A stretch of 64,000 nucleotides of DNA from Chryseobacterium shigense. Its GTDB lineage: Bacteria > Bacteroidota > Bacteroidia > Flavobacteriales > Weeksellaceae. The notes under the pieces are model-generated. The model did not search any database. It worked only from the letters and a program-made list of their open reading frames with translations, and was not told the DNA's origin. Made by a program: the position numbers and the translations under genes. Shown piece by piece: positions 42,376-51,449 of the stretch. Where the stretch lies: the NCBI RefSeq assembly GCF_900156575.1, contig NZ_FTNY01000004.1, positions 372,001-436,000 of the forward strand, in the 5' to 3' direction. Position 1 is the stretch's first letter, and every line of letters begins with the position of its first letter.

Positions 42376-43371
42376 ATGGTAAAAATAGGCAATATAGAAC
42401 TGCCGGAATTTCCGCTTTTGCTGGCTCCGATGGAAGATGTAAGTGATCCTCCGTTCAGACGTCTGTGCAAGATGCATGGAGCCGATCTGATGTATTCAGA
42501 ATTTATTTCTTCCGAAGGCTTAATCCGTGATGCGATGAAAAGCCGCAAGAAGCTGGATATTTTCGATTATGAAAGACCGGTTGGTATCCAGATTTTTGGT
42601 GGAGATGAGGAAGCAATGGCAATGTCTGCAAGAATTGTAGAAACGGTAAATCCGGATCTGGTAGACATTAATTTCGGATGCCCGGTGAAAAAAGTAGTGT
42701 GCAAAGGAGCAGGAGCGGGAGTTCTTAAGGATATTGACCTTATGGTACGCCTTACCAAAGCTGTGGTAACCTCTACTCATTTGCCTGTAACCGTAAAAAC
42801 CCGTTTGGGATGGGACAGCAACAGCATCAATATTGATGAAGTGGCAGAACGTTTGCAGGAAACTGGAATTAAAGCTTTAACCATACATGCAAGAACCCGC
42901 GGACAAATGTACAAAGGGGAAGCAGATTGGGAACACATTTCCAGAATTAAACAAAATCCGAATATAGAGATTCCTATTTTTGGAAACGGTGATATCGATT
43001 CTCCGGAAAAAGCTCTTGCCTACAAACAAAAATACGCTTGTGACGGAATTATGATCGGTCGTGCCGCCATTGGGTATCCATGGATTTTTAACGAGATTAA
43101 ACATTTCTTCGAAACAGGTGAACACCTTCCTGAACCCGGTATTTCAGATCGTTTGCTAGCTGTTCGCCAGCACGCGGAATGGAGTGCGGAATGGAAAGGA
43201 GAAAAGTTGGGACTTATCGAAATGAGACAGCATTACAGCAATTACTTCCGTGGTGTTCCTCACTTCAAAGAATTCAGAAAAAAATTCCTTGAGGTATTTA
43301 CTTTGGAAGAAATGGATGTGCTGATCAATGAAACACAGAAGTTCTACGAAGAATATCAGGCACAGATATAA
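42376..43371 (+). CDS. dusB: tRNA-dihydrouridine synthase (DusB-like)
   Basis: This 331-residue flavoenzyme reduces uridines in the tRNA D-loop. It starts LLAPMEDVSDPPFRRLCKMH and has the catalytic NFGCPVKKVVCKGAGAG (Cys near residue 113 as proton donor), VKTRLGWD, HARTRGQMYKG and the FMN-phosphate GNGDIDSPEKAL and IMIGRAAIGYPWIF motifs. A perfect -7 box TAAATTTG (42364-42371) ends only four bases before the ATG. A bidirectional terminator separates it from deoC. Confidence 0.94.
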   Translation: MVKIGNIELPEFPLLLAPMEDVSDPPFRRLCKMHGADLMYSEFISSEGLIRDAMKSRKKLDIFDYERPVGIQIFGGDEEAMAMSARIVETVNPDLVDINFGCPVKKVVCKGAGAGVLKDIDLMVRLTKAVVTSTHLPVTVKTRLGWDSNSINIDEVAERLQETGIKALTIHARTRGQMYKGEADWEHISRIKQNPNIEIPIFGNGDIDSPEKALAYKQKYACDGIMIGRAAIGYPWIFNEIKHFFETGEHLPEPGISDRLLAVRQHAEWSAEWKGEKLGLIEMRQHYSNYFRGVPHFKEFRKKFLEVFTLEEMDVLINETQKFYEEYQAQI

Positions 43372-43377
43372 ATAAAA

Positions 43378-43400
43378 AAACCATCAAAATTTGATGGTTT
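43378..43400. terminator. Bidirectional terminator between dusB and deoC
   Basis: A perfect palindrome with AAACCATCAAA arms and flanking A/T runs lies between the convergent stop codons. Confidence 0.85.
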
Positions 43401-43407
43401 TTTTATT

Positions 43408-44151
43408 TTAGTATCCCTTTGATGAGGATTCATTTTTAATCAATGCCAGTGCGGAGGACGTTCCGATTCTTTTCACTCCCATGCTGATCATTTTTTCAGC
43501 ATCTTCCGGAGTTCTTACCCCTCCGGCTGCTTTTACAGAAAGCTGGCCGGCATGATCCAGCATAATCTTTATGCCTTCAAACGTAGCTCCATTCGGTTTT
43601 CCACCTTCGGTTTTGTAAAAGCCTGTAGAAGATTTGACAAAAATGTTTGGAAAATCGCTTTCTGAGAAATTCTCTTTTGCCCAGGTTGAAATATGTTTTG
43701 TTATACCAGCGATTTGCTCATCTGTCAGTGCAGCAATTTCAATAATCCACTTCACTACTTTCTGATGCTTAAGGCCAAGCTGAGTACATTTTACAAACTC
43801 GTCTTTCACCAGCTCCAGATCTCCGTTCAGATAAGCGCTGTAATTAATAACAAAATCCAGTTCATCGGCTCCGTCTTCAATTGCTTTTGAAGCTTCCGCA
43901 AGCTTTTCATCAATGGAATAGGTTCCTTCATGAAAACCTATTACGGTTCCTACCGCAACATTTGAACCTTTTTCCTGAATATACTTTTTGATATCAGCAA
44001 CATAATCCGGACGGATCATGACGGCAAAGATGCTATGATCGATAGCTTCCTGTGTCAGTTCTTTATCTAATTGTAATGTTTCTTCGTTTGAAATACCGGA
44101 CTGTGCGGGCGTTTTCAAATAGGTTGAATCCAAATATTGGGCAATGTTCAT
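43408..44151 (-). CDS. deoC: Deoxyribose-phosphate aldolase
   Basis: DeoC cleaves 2-deoxyribose-5-phosphate to glyceraldehyde-3-phosphate and acetaldehyde. The 247-residue protein shows the Schiff-base lysine in FVKSSTGFYKTEGG, the proton-relay region DELDFVINYSAYLNG with its Asp, and GVRTPEDAEKMISMGVKRIGTSSAL. It is the last gene of an operon with an Lrp-type regulator 5 bp upstream, suggesting regulated nucleoside catabolism. Confidence 0.94.
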   Translation of the reverse strand: MNIAQYLDSTYLKTPAQSGISNEETLQLDKELTQEAIDHSIFAVMIRPDYVADIKKYIQEKGSNVAVGTVIGFHEGTYSIDEKLAEASKAIEDGADELDFVINYSAYLNGDLELVKDEFVKCTQLGLKHQKVVKWIIEIAALTDEQIAGITKHISTWAKENFSESDFPNIFVKSSTGFYKTEGGKPNGATFEGIKIMLDHAGQLSVKAAGGVRTPEDAEKMISMGVKRIGTSSALALIKNESSSKGY

Positions 44152-44156
44152 AATCG

Positions 44157-44627
44157 TTATACTTTCAGTTGTCTGTAAATACCTTGTTCCAAAGATATGA
44201 AAGTTTCTGTTCTTGTGACCCCTTTTAGCTTCTGAAGTTTGCTAAGAATCTGCATCAGATGGTCATTATCTTTGCAAAGAACTTTCAGGAATATGGTATA
44301 ATTTCCTGTGGTGTAATGAGCTTCTACTACCTCATTGACATCCTGAAGAGATTTTACAACATCCGGATAATGACTGGGCTGGTCCAAAAACATACCGATA
44401 TACGAAATCACCTTATACCCTATTTTTTTAGGATTAAGAAATGAAATAGAGTTTTCAATAACTCCGGCGTGTTCGAGTTTTTTGATCCTTTGATGTACTG
44501 CTGTTGTGGAAATCCCTACATTTTTTGAAATGTGGGCTAATGATGTCTTGGCATTATCCATAAGCATGTAAATGATCTCTTTGTCAATTGAGTCTAAATG
44601 ATAACTTGTGTTGCTTGAATTCTTCAT
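44157..44627 (-). CDS. Lrp/AsnC family transcriptional regulator
   Basis: This 156-residue regulator has an N-terminal winged helix-turn-helix (about residues 10-60, SIDKEIIYMLMDNAKTSLAH then ISKNVGISTTAVHQRIKKLE) and a C-terminal RAM/ligand domain (IGMFLDQPSHYPDVVKSLQD, then VEAHYTTGNYTIFLKV). It sits between the endonuclease-like gene and deoC with 16-bp and 5-bp gaps, so it is probably part of their transcript. An amino acid effector is usual for the family; the target is unknown. Confidence 0.93.
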   Translation of the reverse strand: MKNSSNTSYHLDSIDKEIIYMLMDNAKTSLAHISKNVGISTTAVHQRIKKLEHAGVIENSISFLNPKKIGYKVISYIGMFLDQPSHYPDVVKSLQDVNEVVEAHYTTGNYTIFLKVLCKDNDHLMQILSKLQKLKGVTRTETFISLEQGIYRQLKV

Positions 44628-44643
44628 TTTCTACTTTTAATAT

Positions 44644-45591
44644 TTATGTTTTTGTTTCCTCAAATTTTACAAAAACCGGAAAGTGATCGCTATATCCGCC
44701 CAAATACCGTGTACCGGCATAGGTTCGGAAGGGTCGGCCTTCAAAATTTTTTACTCGGCTGCTTAATTTTTCAGAATTAAAAATCTGGGCATTCTGAAAA
44801 TTCAAAATATCGTTATCAAAAAGAGATTTTGACAGGATAATCTGATCATAAAGCAAACCTGACTTATAATGAAAAGTAGAATAATTTCTTGTATAGAACA
44901 ACTCTTGAAAAGGATTTACCAATACCTTCTCATGATCATTGTCATAGAGAATTTTTACTAAATTTTCATCATCCGGGTTTTCGTTAAAATCACCGCACAA
45001 TATTACATGCTCCTTTTTTTCACGCACAATTTCCAAAATCCGTGAACGGATTTCATTAAGGATAAAGTCTCTTTTGGGCTTATTAACGTCTTTTTCTCGC
45101 TTAGAGGGAAGATGGGCGACAAAAACATTAATAACAGTTCCTTTATATTTAATTTTAGAAAATAGTACGTCTCGGGTTGTGTCGTAATTTTCTGTGTTTT
45201 TTTTATTTATAATTTCAAAAAAGAAAGTAATAGTTTCTGAATCTATAATTGATACTTTGCTTTTATCATATAGCAGGGCTACATCTACCTTTCTCTCATC
45301 CATTGAATTGTAATGCACAATTCCATATTCTGAATTAAAAGGCTCCATTTCCACCAAGTCTTCCAAAACTTTCCTTCCGGAAACTTCAGACAGCCCGATT
45401 AAAAATGGGAGAACTCCATTTTCCTCCTTCATCAACTGAAAAACATGTGAAATTTTAAAAAGCTTATTTCTATATCTTTTTTCATCCCAGTTTCTCAATC
45501 CCGATTGGGTTGGGTCTAATCTGTGAACAGGCTTCGGATCAGGTAAAAATAAGTTTTCGACATTGTAAAAAGAGAACATCTCCATTTGCAC
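44644..45591 (-). CDS. Endonuclease/exonuclease/phosphatase family protein
   Basis: This 315-residue protein has the DNase I-like metal-dependent fold: FYNVENLF at the start, IGLSEVSGRKVLEDL (catalytic Glu), NVFVAHLPSKREK, ILCGDFNENPDDE and the C-terminal GGYSDHFPVFVKF (Asp-His pair). It has no signal peptide, so it acts in the cytoplasm on nucleic acid, or possibly as a phosphatase. It is the first gene of the nuclease-Lrp-deoC unit. Alternative in-frame ATG codons occur at residues 3 and 5. Confidence 0.9.
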   Translation of the reverse strand: MQMEMFSFYNVENLFLPDPKPVHRLDPTQSGLRNWDEKRYRNKLFKISHVFQLMKEENGVLPFLIGLSEVSGRKVLEDLVEMEPFNSEYGIVHYNSMDERKVDVALLYDKSKVSIIDSETITFFFEIINKKNTENYDTTRDVLFSKIKYKGTVINVFVAHLPSKREKDVNKPKRDFILNEIRSRILEIVREKKEHVILCGDFNENPDDENLVKILYDNDHEKVLVNPFQELFYTRNYSTFHYKSGLLYDQIILSKSLFDNDILNFQNAQIFNSEKLSSRVKNFEGRPFRTYAGTRYLGGYSDHFPVFVKFEETKT

Positions 45592-45959
45592 AAATTGCTA
45601 TCTTAAATTATCACTTTCTTTTTCCGTTGTAAATTTATTGTTTTTTTTCAAATTTCGTTAATTTATTTATAATATTTTTAGATTAAACTTATACAATAAA
45701 TATAACTTATTAACTAAAAAACATCAACAAGAAAGCTATTATACAACAAAATTATTAAGTATTTGAAATTATCTCTCTATAAGATAGAATTAAAACAATC
45801 CATAATTTTCAAATTAACATGAATAAATTCATATTCAAGATAACAAAATAATTAATAAATTAAGCCTGATTGATTCTTCTATCAATTCTTATTCCGTTTT
45901 AATTTCAATATCCTGAGAATGTGAAAAAAAATTCACAAGAACAGATTTACCTGTTATTT
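45592..45959. other. AT-rich intergenic region with no gene seen
   Basis: This 368-bp stretch lies between trmD and the nuclease gene, both on the minus strand. It has small weak hairpins near 45920-45957 (GTGAA/TTCAC, AACAG/CTGTT) that may terminate trmD. No clean -7 box was found for the nuclease gene. Confidence 0.4.
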
Positions 45960-46631
45960 TTATAGCAAATCCGGACGCTTTTCCTGTGTAATTCTTATCG
46001 CTTCATCGTGACGCCATTCTTCAATAAGTGCAAAATTTCCGCTCAGCAAAACTTTTGGAACTTCTAAGCCTTTATACACCTCAGGTCTTGTATAAATAGG
46101 CGGCGAAAGAAGGTCATCCTGAAAACTATCCGTAAGCGCACTCTGCTCATCATTCAGGACACCCGGCACGAGTCTTATAATGGAATCTGCCAGAACACAG
46201 GCTGCCAGCTCTCCTCCTGTCAGTACATAATCACCAATAGAAATTTCTTTAGTAATATGAAGATCGCGCAATCTCTGATCGATGCCTTTGTAATGTCCAC
46301 AAAGAAAAATCAGGTTATTTTTAATGGAAAGCGTATTGGCTATTTTTTGATTTAACGTAACGCCATCCGGTGTCAGATAAATAACTTCGTCATATTCTCT
46401 TTGAGATTTAAGTTCTGAAATACACTTATCGATGGGTTCTATCATCATCACCATTCCGGCTCCGCCTCCATAAGGTTCATCGTCGATCTGTCTGTGCTTA
46501 TTAATGGCCCAGTCTCTCAGCTGGTGAAAGTGAACTTCTACCAAACCTTTATCCATTGATCTTCTTAAAATAGAAGTCTGAAACGGACTTTCCATCAATT
46601 CAGGAAGTACGCTTATAATGTCAATTCTCAT
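45960..46631 (-). CDS. trmD: tRNA (guanine-N1)-methyltransferase
   Basis: TrmD methylates G37 of tRNAs next to the anticodon using S-adenosylmethionine, preventing frameshifting. The 223-residue SPOUT enzyme starts [20 protein letters not shown] and has [24 protein letters not shown] and the trefoil-knot [20 protein letters not shown]. The start overlaps the stop of the oxidoreductase gene by four bases, so the two are translationally coupled; the usual rpsP-rimM-trmD-rplS setting is absent. Confidence 0.95.
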   Translation of the reverse strand: MRIDIISVLPELMESPFQTSILRRSMDKGLVEVHFHQLRDWAINKHRQIDDEPYGGGAGMVMMIEPIDKCISELKSQREYDEVIYLTPDGVTLNQKIANTLSIKNNLIFLCGHYKGIDQRLRDLHITKEISIGDYVLTGGELAACVLADSIIRLVPGVLNDEQSALTDSFQDDLLSPPIYTRPEVYKGLEVPKVLLSGNFALIEEWRHDEAIRITQEKRPDLL

Positions 46632-47890
46632 TGTAATGTTCCGTTTTTCTTATTCGGTGAAATAATTAATCTCAGAGAAGAATCTTTGTTGAAATAGCTC
46701 CACATCCAGTTGAAAAAGACAGCGAGCTTATTTCTTACACTCAGGATGAGCATCAGGTGAAGGAACATCCAGAAATACCAGGCCAGGAATCCCTGAAATT
46801 TGATAAACGGAAGATCTACCACCGCTCTGTGCTTTCCGATAGTGGCCAGTGACCCCTGATCTTTGTACTCATACTCTCTCCATTCACTTTCATTCTTCTT
46901 CAGAAAATTTTTACCTAAATTTTTTGCTTGATTAATGGCTACATTGGCTACCTGTGGATGTCCCTGCGGATACTTTGGAGTTTCCATATAGGCAATATCT
47001 CCCACAGCATAAATATTATTGTACCCTTTTATTTTATTAAATCTATCTACTATATATCTGTTTCTTACCAGCTTTTCTGCAGGAAATCCTTCTACCACAT
47101 TTCCTGTAACTCCTGCAGCCCAGATCACATTATTGGACGGTATTTCTTTACCACTCTTCATGAATACTTTGTTGCCATCATATTCTGTAACGACCTCACC
47201 ACTTAAGAAAGTTACCCCAAGGTCTTTAAGATATTTTTCAGATTTTTCCTGGGCCTCACTGCTCATGACAGCCAGTGGTTTTTCAGTGGAACTTACTAAA
47301 ATAATCTTAAGATGATCGAAATTCATGTAGGGATAATCACGCGGAAGGATTTCTTTTTTCATTTCAGCAAAGGCTCCTGCCAGCTCTACTCCGGTAGGTC
47401 CGCTGCCTACAATAACGATATTCCAGTTACCATCATCACTTCTGCTCTTTTCAAGAATCAGTTTTTCAAAAGTCATCAGTACATGATTCCTGATGCTGAT
47501 CGCTTCTTGGGTATTTTTCATCCCGAAAGCTCTGGATTCCATTTCTTTATTTCCAAAGAAATTCGTTTTACATCCTGTAGCAATGATCAGTTTGTCATAG
47601 GTAAATTCCGCTCCGTCCGTGATGACTCTGTTATGAACAGGATCAATCTCTTTTACCTCGGTAAGACGAAATTGGGTATTTCTGGATTGCTGAAAAATCT
47701 TCCGGAAAGGAAAGGAAATGTTGGAAGGTTCTATCCTCCCGCAGGCCACCTGATAAAAAAGCGGCTGAAACATATGATGATTCACCCGGTCCAGAACGAT
47801 TACTTTTTTGTTCTTGTTATTTAATGTTTTTGCAAGCTGCAGCCCCGCAAATCCTCCTCCAATAATGATGATTTTTTCGCGTGTTTCCAT
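46628..47890 (-). CDS. Type II NADH dehydrogenase (NDH-2-like)
   Basis: This 420-residue FAD enzyme has the FAD motif [15 protein letters not shown] and the NADH motif [20 protein letters not shown] (near residue 165), plus [22 protein letters not shown]-terminal hydrophobic/amphipathic region ([20 protein letters not shown]) is typical for membrane-bound NDH-2. It oxidises NADH and reduces menaquinone without pumping protons. A GTG at 47899 lies within the -7 box (47904-47897, minus strand), so the ATG at 47890 is the start. It overlaps trmD. Confidence 0.9.
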   Translation of the reverse strand: METREKIIIIGGGFAGLQLAKTLNNKNKKVIVLDRVNHHMFQPLFYQVACGRIEPSNISFPFRKIFQQSRNTQFRLTEVKEIDPVHNRVITDGAEFTYDKLIIATGCKTNFFGNKEMESRAFGMKNTQEAISIRNHVLMTFEKLILEKSRSDDGNWNIVIVGSGPTGVELAGAFAEMKKEILPRDYPYMNFDHLKIILVSSTEKPLAVMSSEAQEKSEKYLKDLGVTFLSGEVVTEYDGNKVFMKSGKEIPSNNVIWAAGVTGNVVEGFPAEKLVRNRYIVDRFNKIKGYNNIYAVGDIAYMETPKYPQGHPQVANVAINQAKNLGKNFLKKNESEWREYEYKDQGSLATIGKHRAVVDLPFIKFQGFLAWYFWMFLHLMLILSVRNKLAVFFNWMWSYFNKDSSLRLIISPNKKNGTLQ

Positions 47891-47896
47891 AATACA

Positions 47897-47904
47897 CAAA
47901 TTTA
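47897..47904 (-). promoter_or_regulatory. -7 promoter box of the NDH-2 gene
   Basis: TAAATTTG on the minus strand is a perfect match, seven bases before the ATG. It faces the GH25 promoter in a 65-bp divergent region. Confidence 0.55.
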
Positions 47905-47938
47905 CTGATTTTATTTAGCATTTAGTAGTGAAAAAAGT

Positions 47939-47946
47939 TAGTTTTG
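47939..47946 (+). promoter_or_regulatory. -7 promoter box of the GH25 gene
   Basis: TAGTTTTG is a perfect match, nine bases before the ATG at 47956, giving a nearly leaderless message. Confidence 0.55.
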
Positions 47947-47955
47947 CAAAACTTT

Positions 47956-48819
47956 ATGACACCCAGAAAGTACACCAAAAAAACTGCCAAAAAAGTACAT
48001 GAGAATCGTCGGAAGAATTATTTTTTCCGGAGAAAAGTCATATTGGGTATTTTAATTCTGGCTTTAATAGGGACCGGATTCTATCTGAAGCAGTCTATCA
48101 GCTATTATTACGCGCTTTACTTTAATAAATTCAGCCATAAAAAACTTCACAACAGCGAAGCAGAAACTTTAAGAATCCAGAAAATCCTCAGTGCCAATCT
48201 TGATAAAACATATGGATTCGATGTTTCCCACTATCAGAACAAAGAAGATATCAAATGGGACAGTTTAAGCATCGGGAATAAAACAATCCCGCTTGAGTTT
48301 GTCGTGATGCGTGCCACCATGGGAAACCGAAATGCGGACAAACATTTTAATGAATTCTGGGAAAAAGCTCATGAACATCACCTGATCCGTGGAGCCTACC
48401 ATTTTTACAGAGCCGATGAAGATCCTGTCATCCAGGCCAATAATTTTCTGGATAATGTAAAACTGGAAAGCGGAGATCTTCCACCCATTTTGGATATCGA
48501 AAAAATCCCAAAAAGAAAGACAAACAAAAAATTGATTGAGGATCTAAAAGTATGGTGCAAGATCGTAGAAGAAACATACGGTGAAAAACCTATCATTTAT
48601 ACCTATTATCATTATTACAAAGATTTTCTGAAAGGAGAATTTGATGATTATCCGTTATGGCTGGCTAACTATAATGACGTACCTTCTCCCACTCCCGAAG
48701 GCAGCTGGGATTTCTGGCAGTTTACAGAAAACGGCATTGTTCACGGTATTAATACCAAAGTAGATCTTGATGTCTACAATGGAAATTCATGGTCTTTGAA
48801 AAGACTGACCCTAGACTAA
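47956..48819 (+). CDS. Glycoside hydrolase family 25 lysozyme-like protein
   Basis: This 287-residue protein has a basic N-terminus, one membrane anchor (about residues 30-47, VILGILILALIGTGFYL) and a GH25 muramidase domain. Family motifs are YGFDVSHYQNKEDIKW, the catalytic region PPILDIEKIP, and a C-terminal WDFWQFTENG. It should cut peptidoglycan from the outer face of the inner membrane, perhaps during cell-wall remodelling. The frame extends to a TTG at 47944 inside the -7 box, so ATG 47956 is chosen. Confidence 0.9.
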   Translation: MTPRKYTKKTAKKVHENRRKNYFFRRKVILGILILALIGTGFYLKQSISYYYALYFNKFSHKKLHNSEAETLRIQKILSANLDKTYGFDVSHYQNKEDIKWDSLSIGNKTIPLEFVVMRATMGNRNADKHFNEFWEKAHEHHLIRGAYHFYRADEDPVIQANNFLDNVKLESGDLPPILDIEKIPKRKTNKKLIEDLKVWCKIVEETYGEKPIIYTYYHYYKDFLKGEFDDYPLWLANYNDVPSPTPEGSWDFWQFTENGIVHGINTKVDLDVYNGNSWSLKRLTLD

Positions 48820-48904
48820 GGCCGGAAGAGAAAAACCGGATCATGGAACTACTGCAGCCAGTCTTAGATATGCACTTCCTTCCCTCTTCCATCCCAAAAC
48901 TCTA

Positions 48905-50551
48905 TCATTTCCCTAAAAACCGGAGAATATCTGCATTCAACTCATCAGCATTTTCAAAAGGAATCATGTGGGTGGCATTTTTGTAGATCTTCAGTTCAGC
49001 ATGAGGTATTTCTTTTGCCATCATTTCCGTATGATCCTGCTTAATCACATCTTTATCTCCGGCAATGACTAATACGGGACTTTGTATTTTTTTGAGATCT
49101 TTTGTAGTGATATGGGGCTCATTCAACATCATTTTCACCAACCTCCGTTCGTTGAGCTTTTCAGGTTTGTTTTCCACATTGAGTACGAGAAGCTGATTTT
49201 TCATATGAGAGATCAGTCTTTCGTCAACGCCTGAGGGAAAGGTATTGGCTCCGATAGTAATTAATTTGTTAAGGTTTTCAGGATATTTAATGGCAAACTC
49301 AAGTCCTGTAATGCCGCCATCGCTCCATCCGGCAATATTAATTTTCTTTAATCCCAGTCTGTCTGCTAGAGCTTTTACATCCTCTGCAAACTGAGTATAG
49401 GTAAAATCTTTTTTCGATAGATCAATACTTTTGCCCTGTCCTCTTGTATCTACAATAATAACCTTAAATTGTTTGGAAAGAACAGGAATCTGCTGGTAAA
49501 AATCCTGTATACTTCCTGAATTGCCATGAAGAAGAAAAAGCGGTTCTCCTTCACCATACATTTCGTAATAAAGCCGGGTGTCTTTTAATTCAAGATACCC
49601 TCCTGAAGATTCATTTTTTCCGTACACCGCGTTTTCGGATTCTGTTTTATATCGGGAAATATCAGAAATCAGCCCTTCGAGATCGTCGCCCAAATCTGCT
49701 GCTTCATCTTTGGTATTTTTTCCACTTTTATCCACTTTGACATCGATATTAATGGCTGGTGCTGCCAGCGTCATTTTTTGCCAGTCTCCGTAAAACTTCC
49801 TTAAAAAACCTGTTCTGAACAAGGCGGCACTGATATTGATCTTTCCATCAAATTCTTTCAGAAACTGAATTCCGACGAAGAATTTTCCCCTGACCCAGAT
49901 ATTATGGTCATTGACATCCAGTGTATAGGTTCCGTCTTTGATCATGTCCTGTGTAAGTTCCACCGTGATTTCTTCATCCAGAATATTGGTATCCGGAAAT
50001 CCGTTTTTCTCGCTGTAAATACTGTAGCGCATCAGCACAGGTTTATCGGAAGTATAACTGGCGATATTCAGATTGATATTTTTGATCTTGGATCTTTTGC
50101 TGGCATTGAATTCCAATGCAGTTTCGCCCAGAAAATCTTCTTTTTTGAATTTTGGATTAACGGAATACAGAACATGTTTGGTCTTGGTATTGACTCCCCA
50201 GTTTTTATCTACGAATTTCTTAAGTTTAATGCTGACTTCCTTTATTTCTTTAACTTTTTCTTTTAAAAAAATCTGCGGTCTATCCTGTTTTCGGAAATTC
50301 TGTACAGTTTCTATATAAGGTTCGTAGCCGGGAACTTCTATTCTGAGTTTCCGGGAAGCATCGAGTCCGGAAAGGTCTATGGAAAAATTACCTTTATCAT
50401 CGGAAACCGTTCCTGTATTTTCTTTTTCTATCCCTATTTTCACATAGGGAATCGGATGTTTGTCATTTTGGGAAATAACCGTTCCGGAAATCACCTGTGC
50501 ATGGAAAGAATAAGCTGCTAAGAGAAAGAATAAAGCATTCAGTTTTTTCAT
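48905..50551 (-). CDS. Exported alpha/beta hydrolase with N-terminal CarboxypepD-regulatory-like domain
   Basis: This 548-residue protein starts at the ATG at 50551 with a signal peptide (about 1-19, AAYSFHAQ). A carboxypeptidase-regulatory-like domain follows (residues 20-90: VISGTVISQNDKHPIPYVKI, then DDKGNFSIDLSGL). A middle beta-rich part (about 95-265) precedes an alpha/beta hydrolase (about 310-548) with oxyanion LLHGNSGSIQDF, nucleophile IAGWSDGGITG (Ser in GxSxG), Asp near VIAGDKDVI and His in NATHMIPFEN. The fused front part suggests outer-membrane association. Substrate unknown. Confidence 0.83.
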   Translation of the reverse strand: MKKLNALFFLLAAYSFHAQVISGTVISQNDKHPIPYVKIGIEKENTGTVSDDKGNFSIDLSGLDASRKLRIEVPGYEPYIETVQNFRKQDRPQIFLKEKVKEIKEVSIKLKKFVDKNWGVNTKTKHVLYSVNPKFKKEDFLGETALEFNASKRSKIKNINLNIASYTSDKPVLMRYSIYSEKNGFPDTNILDEEITVELTQDMIKDGTYTLDVNDHNIWVRGKFFVGIQFLKEFDGKINISAALFRTGFLRKFYGDWQKMTLAAPAINIDVKVDKSGKNTKDEAADLGDDLEGLISDISRYKTESENAVYGKNESSGGYLELKDTRLYYEMYGEGEPLFLLHGNSGSIQDFYQQIPVLSKQFKVIIVDTRGQGKSIDLSKKDFTYTQFAEDVKALADRLGLKKINIAGWSDGGITGLEFAIKYPENLNKLITIGANTFPSGVDERLISHMKNQLLVLNVENKPEKLNERRLVKMMLNEPHITTKDLKKIQSPVLVIAGDKDVIKQDHTEMMAKEIPHAELKIYKNATHMIPFENADELNADILRFLGK

Positions 50552-50694
50552 GGGATAAGTTTGGTGCAAAATTCTTTATTTCCTCTGTTCAACACTCCCA
50601 AGATCTTATTAAATTTATTCGATGTTTCGTTAAATTTATTGTAAAATATCCCTTGTTTGTGACAGAAGTTCTAAAAAAAGTATAAACTTTTCTT

Positions 50695-51207
50695 TTACAG
50701 AATCTTCATGATGTCTTCCCATGAATGCACTCTTTTGTAATTTTCGTTTTCTATCAGCTTATTATGAGGCTGTGTGAAAATGATTTTTTCGCCGGCAAAA
50801 TGATCCAGATTTTTAGGATAATCATCAATCATTACATCCCCGTGAACTACTTTTTTGCTTCCGCACAAAACAATCTGTTCCCAGCTGATAAACGGAAAAT
50901 GTTCTGCCAGCCAGTCAAATTTTTCTCTCAGACTGTTGGGAAACTCCATTCCGGCGGACACAATGTAGAGTTCATATTTGCTGTTGATATATTCCAAGGC
51001 CTCGCGGCTTCCTTCCATCACGGGAAGTGTTCTGAAAAAACCGACTTCATTAACGTGTTTTTTTCCATTGGGAAATGCTTCAATTTCTGGGATTCCCACA
51101 AGACCATTGACTTCAATTTCTCTACCTGAATCTCTTTTTTCAAACTGGACCAGCTGATGATACACATCTGCCATTACCCCATCCATGTCTACAATTATTC
51201 TTTTCAT
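50695..51207 (-). CDS. 5'(3')-deoxyribonucleotidase-like HAD phosphatase (NT5C family)
   Basis: This 170-residue HAD-family protein has the nucleophile motif IIVDMDGVMADVYHQL (Asp7 and Asp9), a second motif around LYIVSAGMEFPNS, a Lys-containing region SKKVVHGDVMIDDYPKNL and acidic residues for Mg2+. It matches the 5' nucleotidase, deoxy type C group, which dephosphorylates dNMPs. It is monocistronic and divergent from the ABC-F gene across a 240-bp region with the ABC-F promoter. Confidence 0.88.
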   Translation of the reverse strand: MKRIIVDMDGVMADVYHQLVQFEKRDSGREIEVNGLVGIPEIEAFPNGKKHVNEVGFFRTLPVMEGSREALEYINSKYELYIVSAGMEFPNSLREKFDWLAEHFPFISWEQIVLCGSKKVVHGDVMIDDYPKNLDHFAGEKIIFTQPHNKLIENENYKRVHSWEDIMKIL

Positions 51208-51402
51208 TATTTTAAATAAGATTTAGCATTCATTAGCATCAAAAATCAAGCCTCCGGGCCTCCAAAATTAAGGAATGATTTGGTGAAGGCTCGTATCCTA
51301 TGTATTAATACATCTTAAAATATTGTTATTCAAGATTATTCTCTGAATTTAAATTTGGCCAGTTGAAGCGCATTGGGTAAAAGTTTTCTAGTTACATTTT
51401 CG

Positions 51403-51410
51403 TACTTTTG
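51403..51410 (+). promoter_or_regulatory. -7 promoter box of the ABC-F gene
   Basis: TACTTTTG is a perfect match, 39 bp before the chosen ATG at 51450. A frame that starts at 51408 lies inside this box and is therefore not used. Confidence 0.55.
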
Positions 51411-51449
51411 CCGCTCAATACAAAATCAATATCAAACCATTACATTCCA

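Noticed and set aside
47312..47824. 170-residue plus-strand frame
   Set aside because: Antisense to the NDH-2 gene, whose FAD and NADH motifs fix the true strand.
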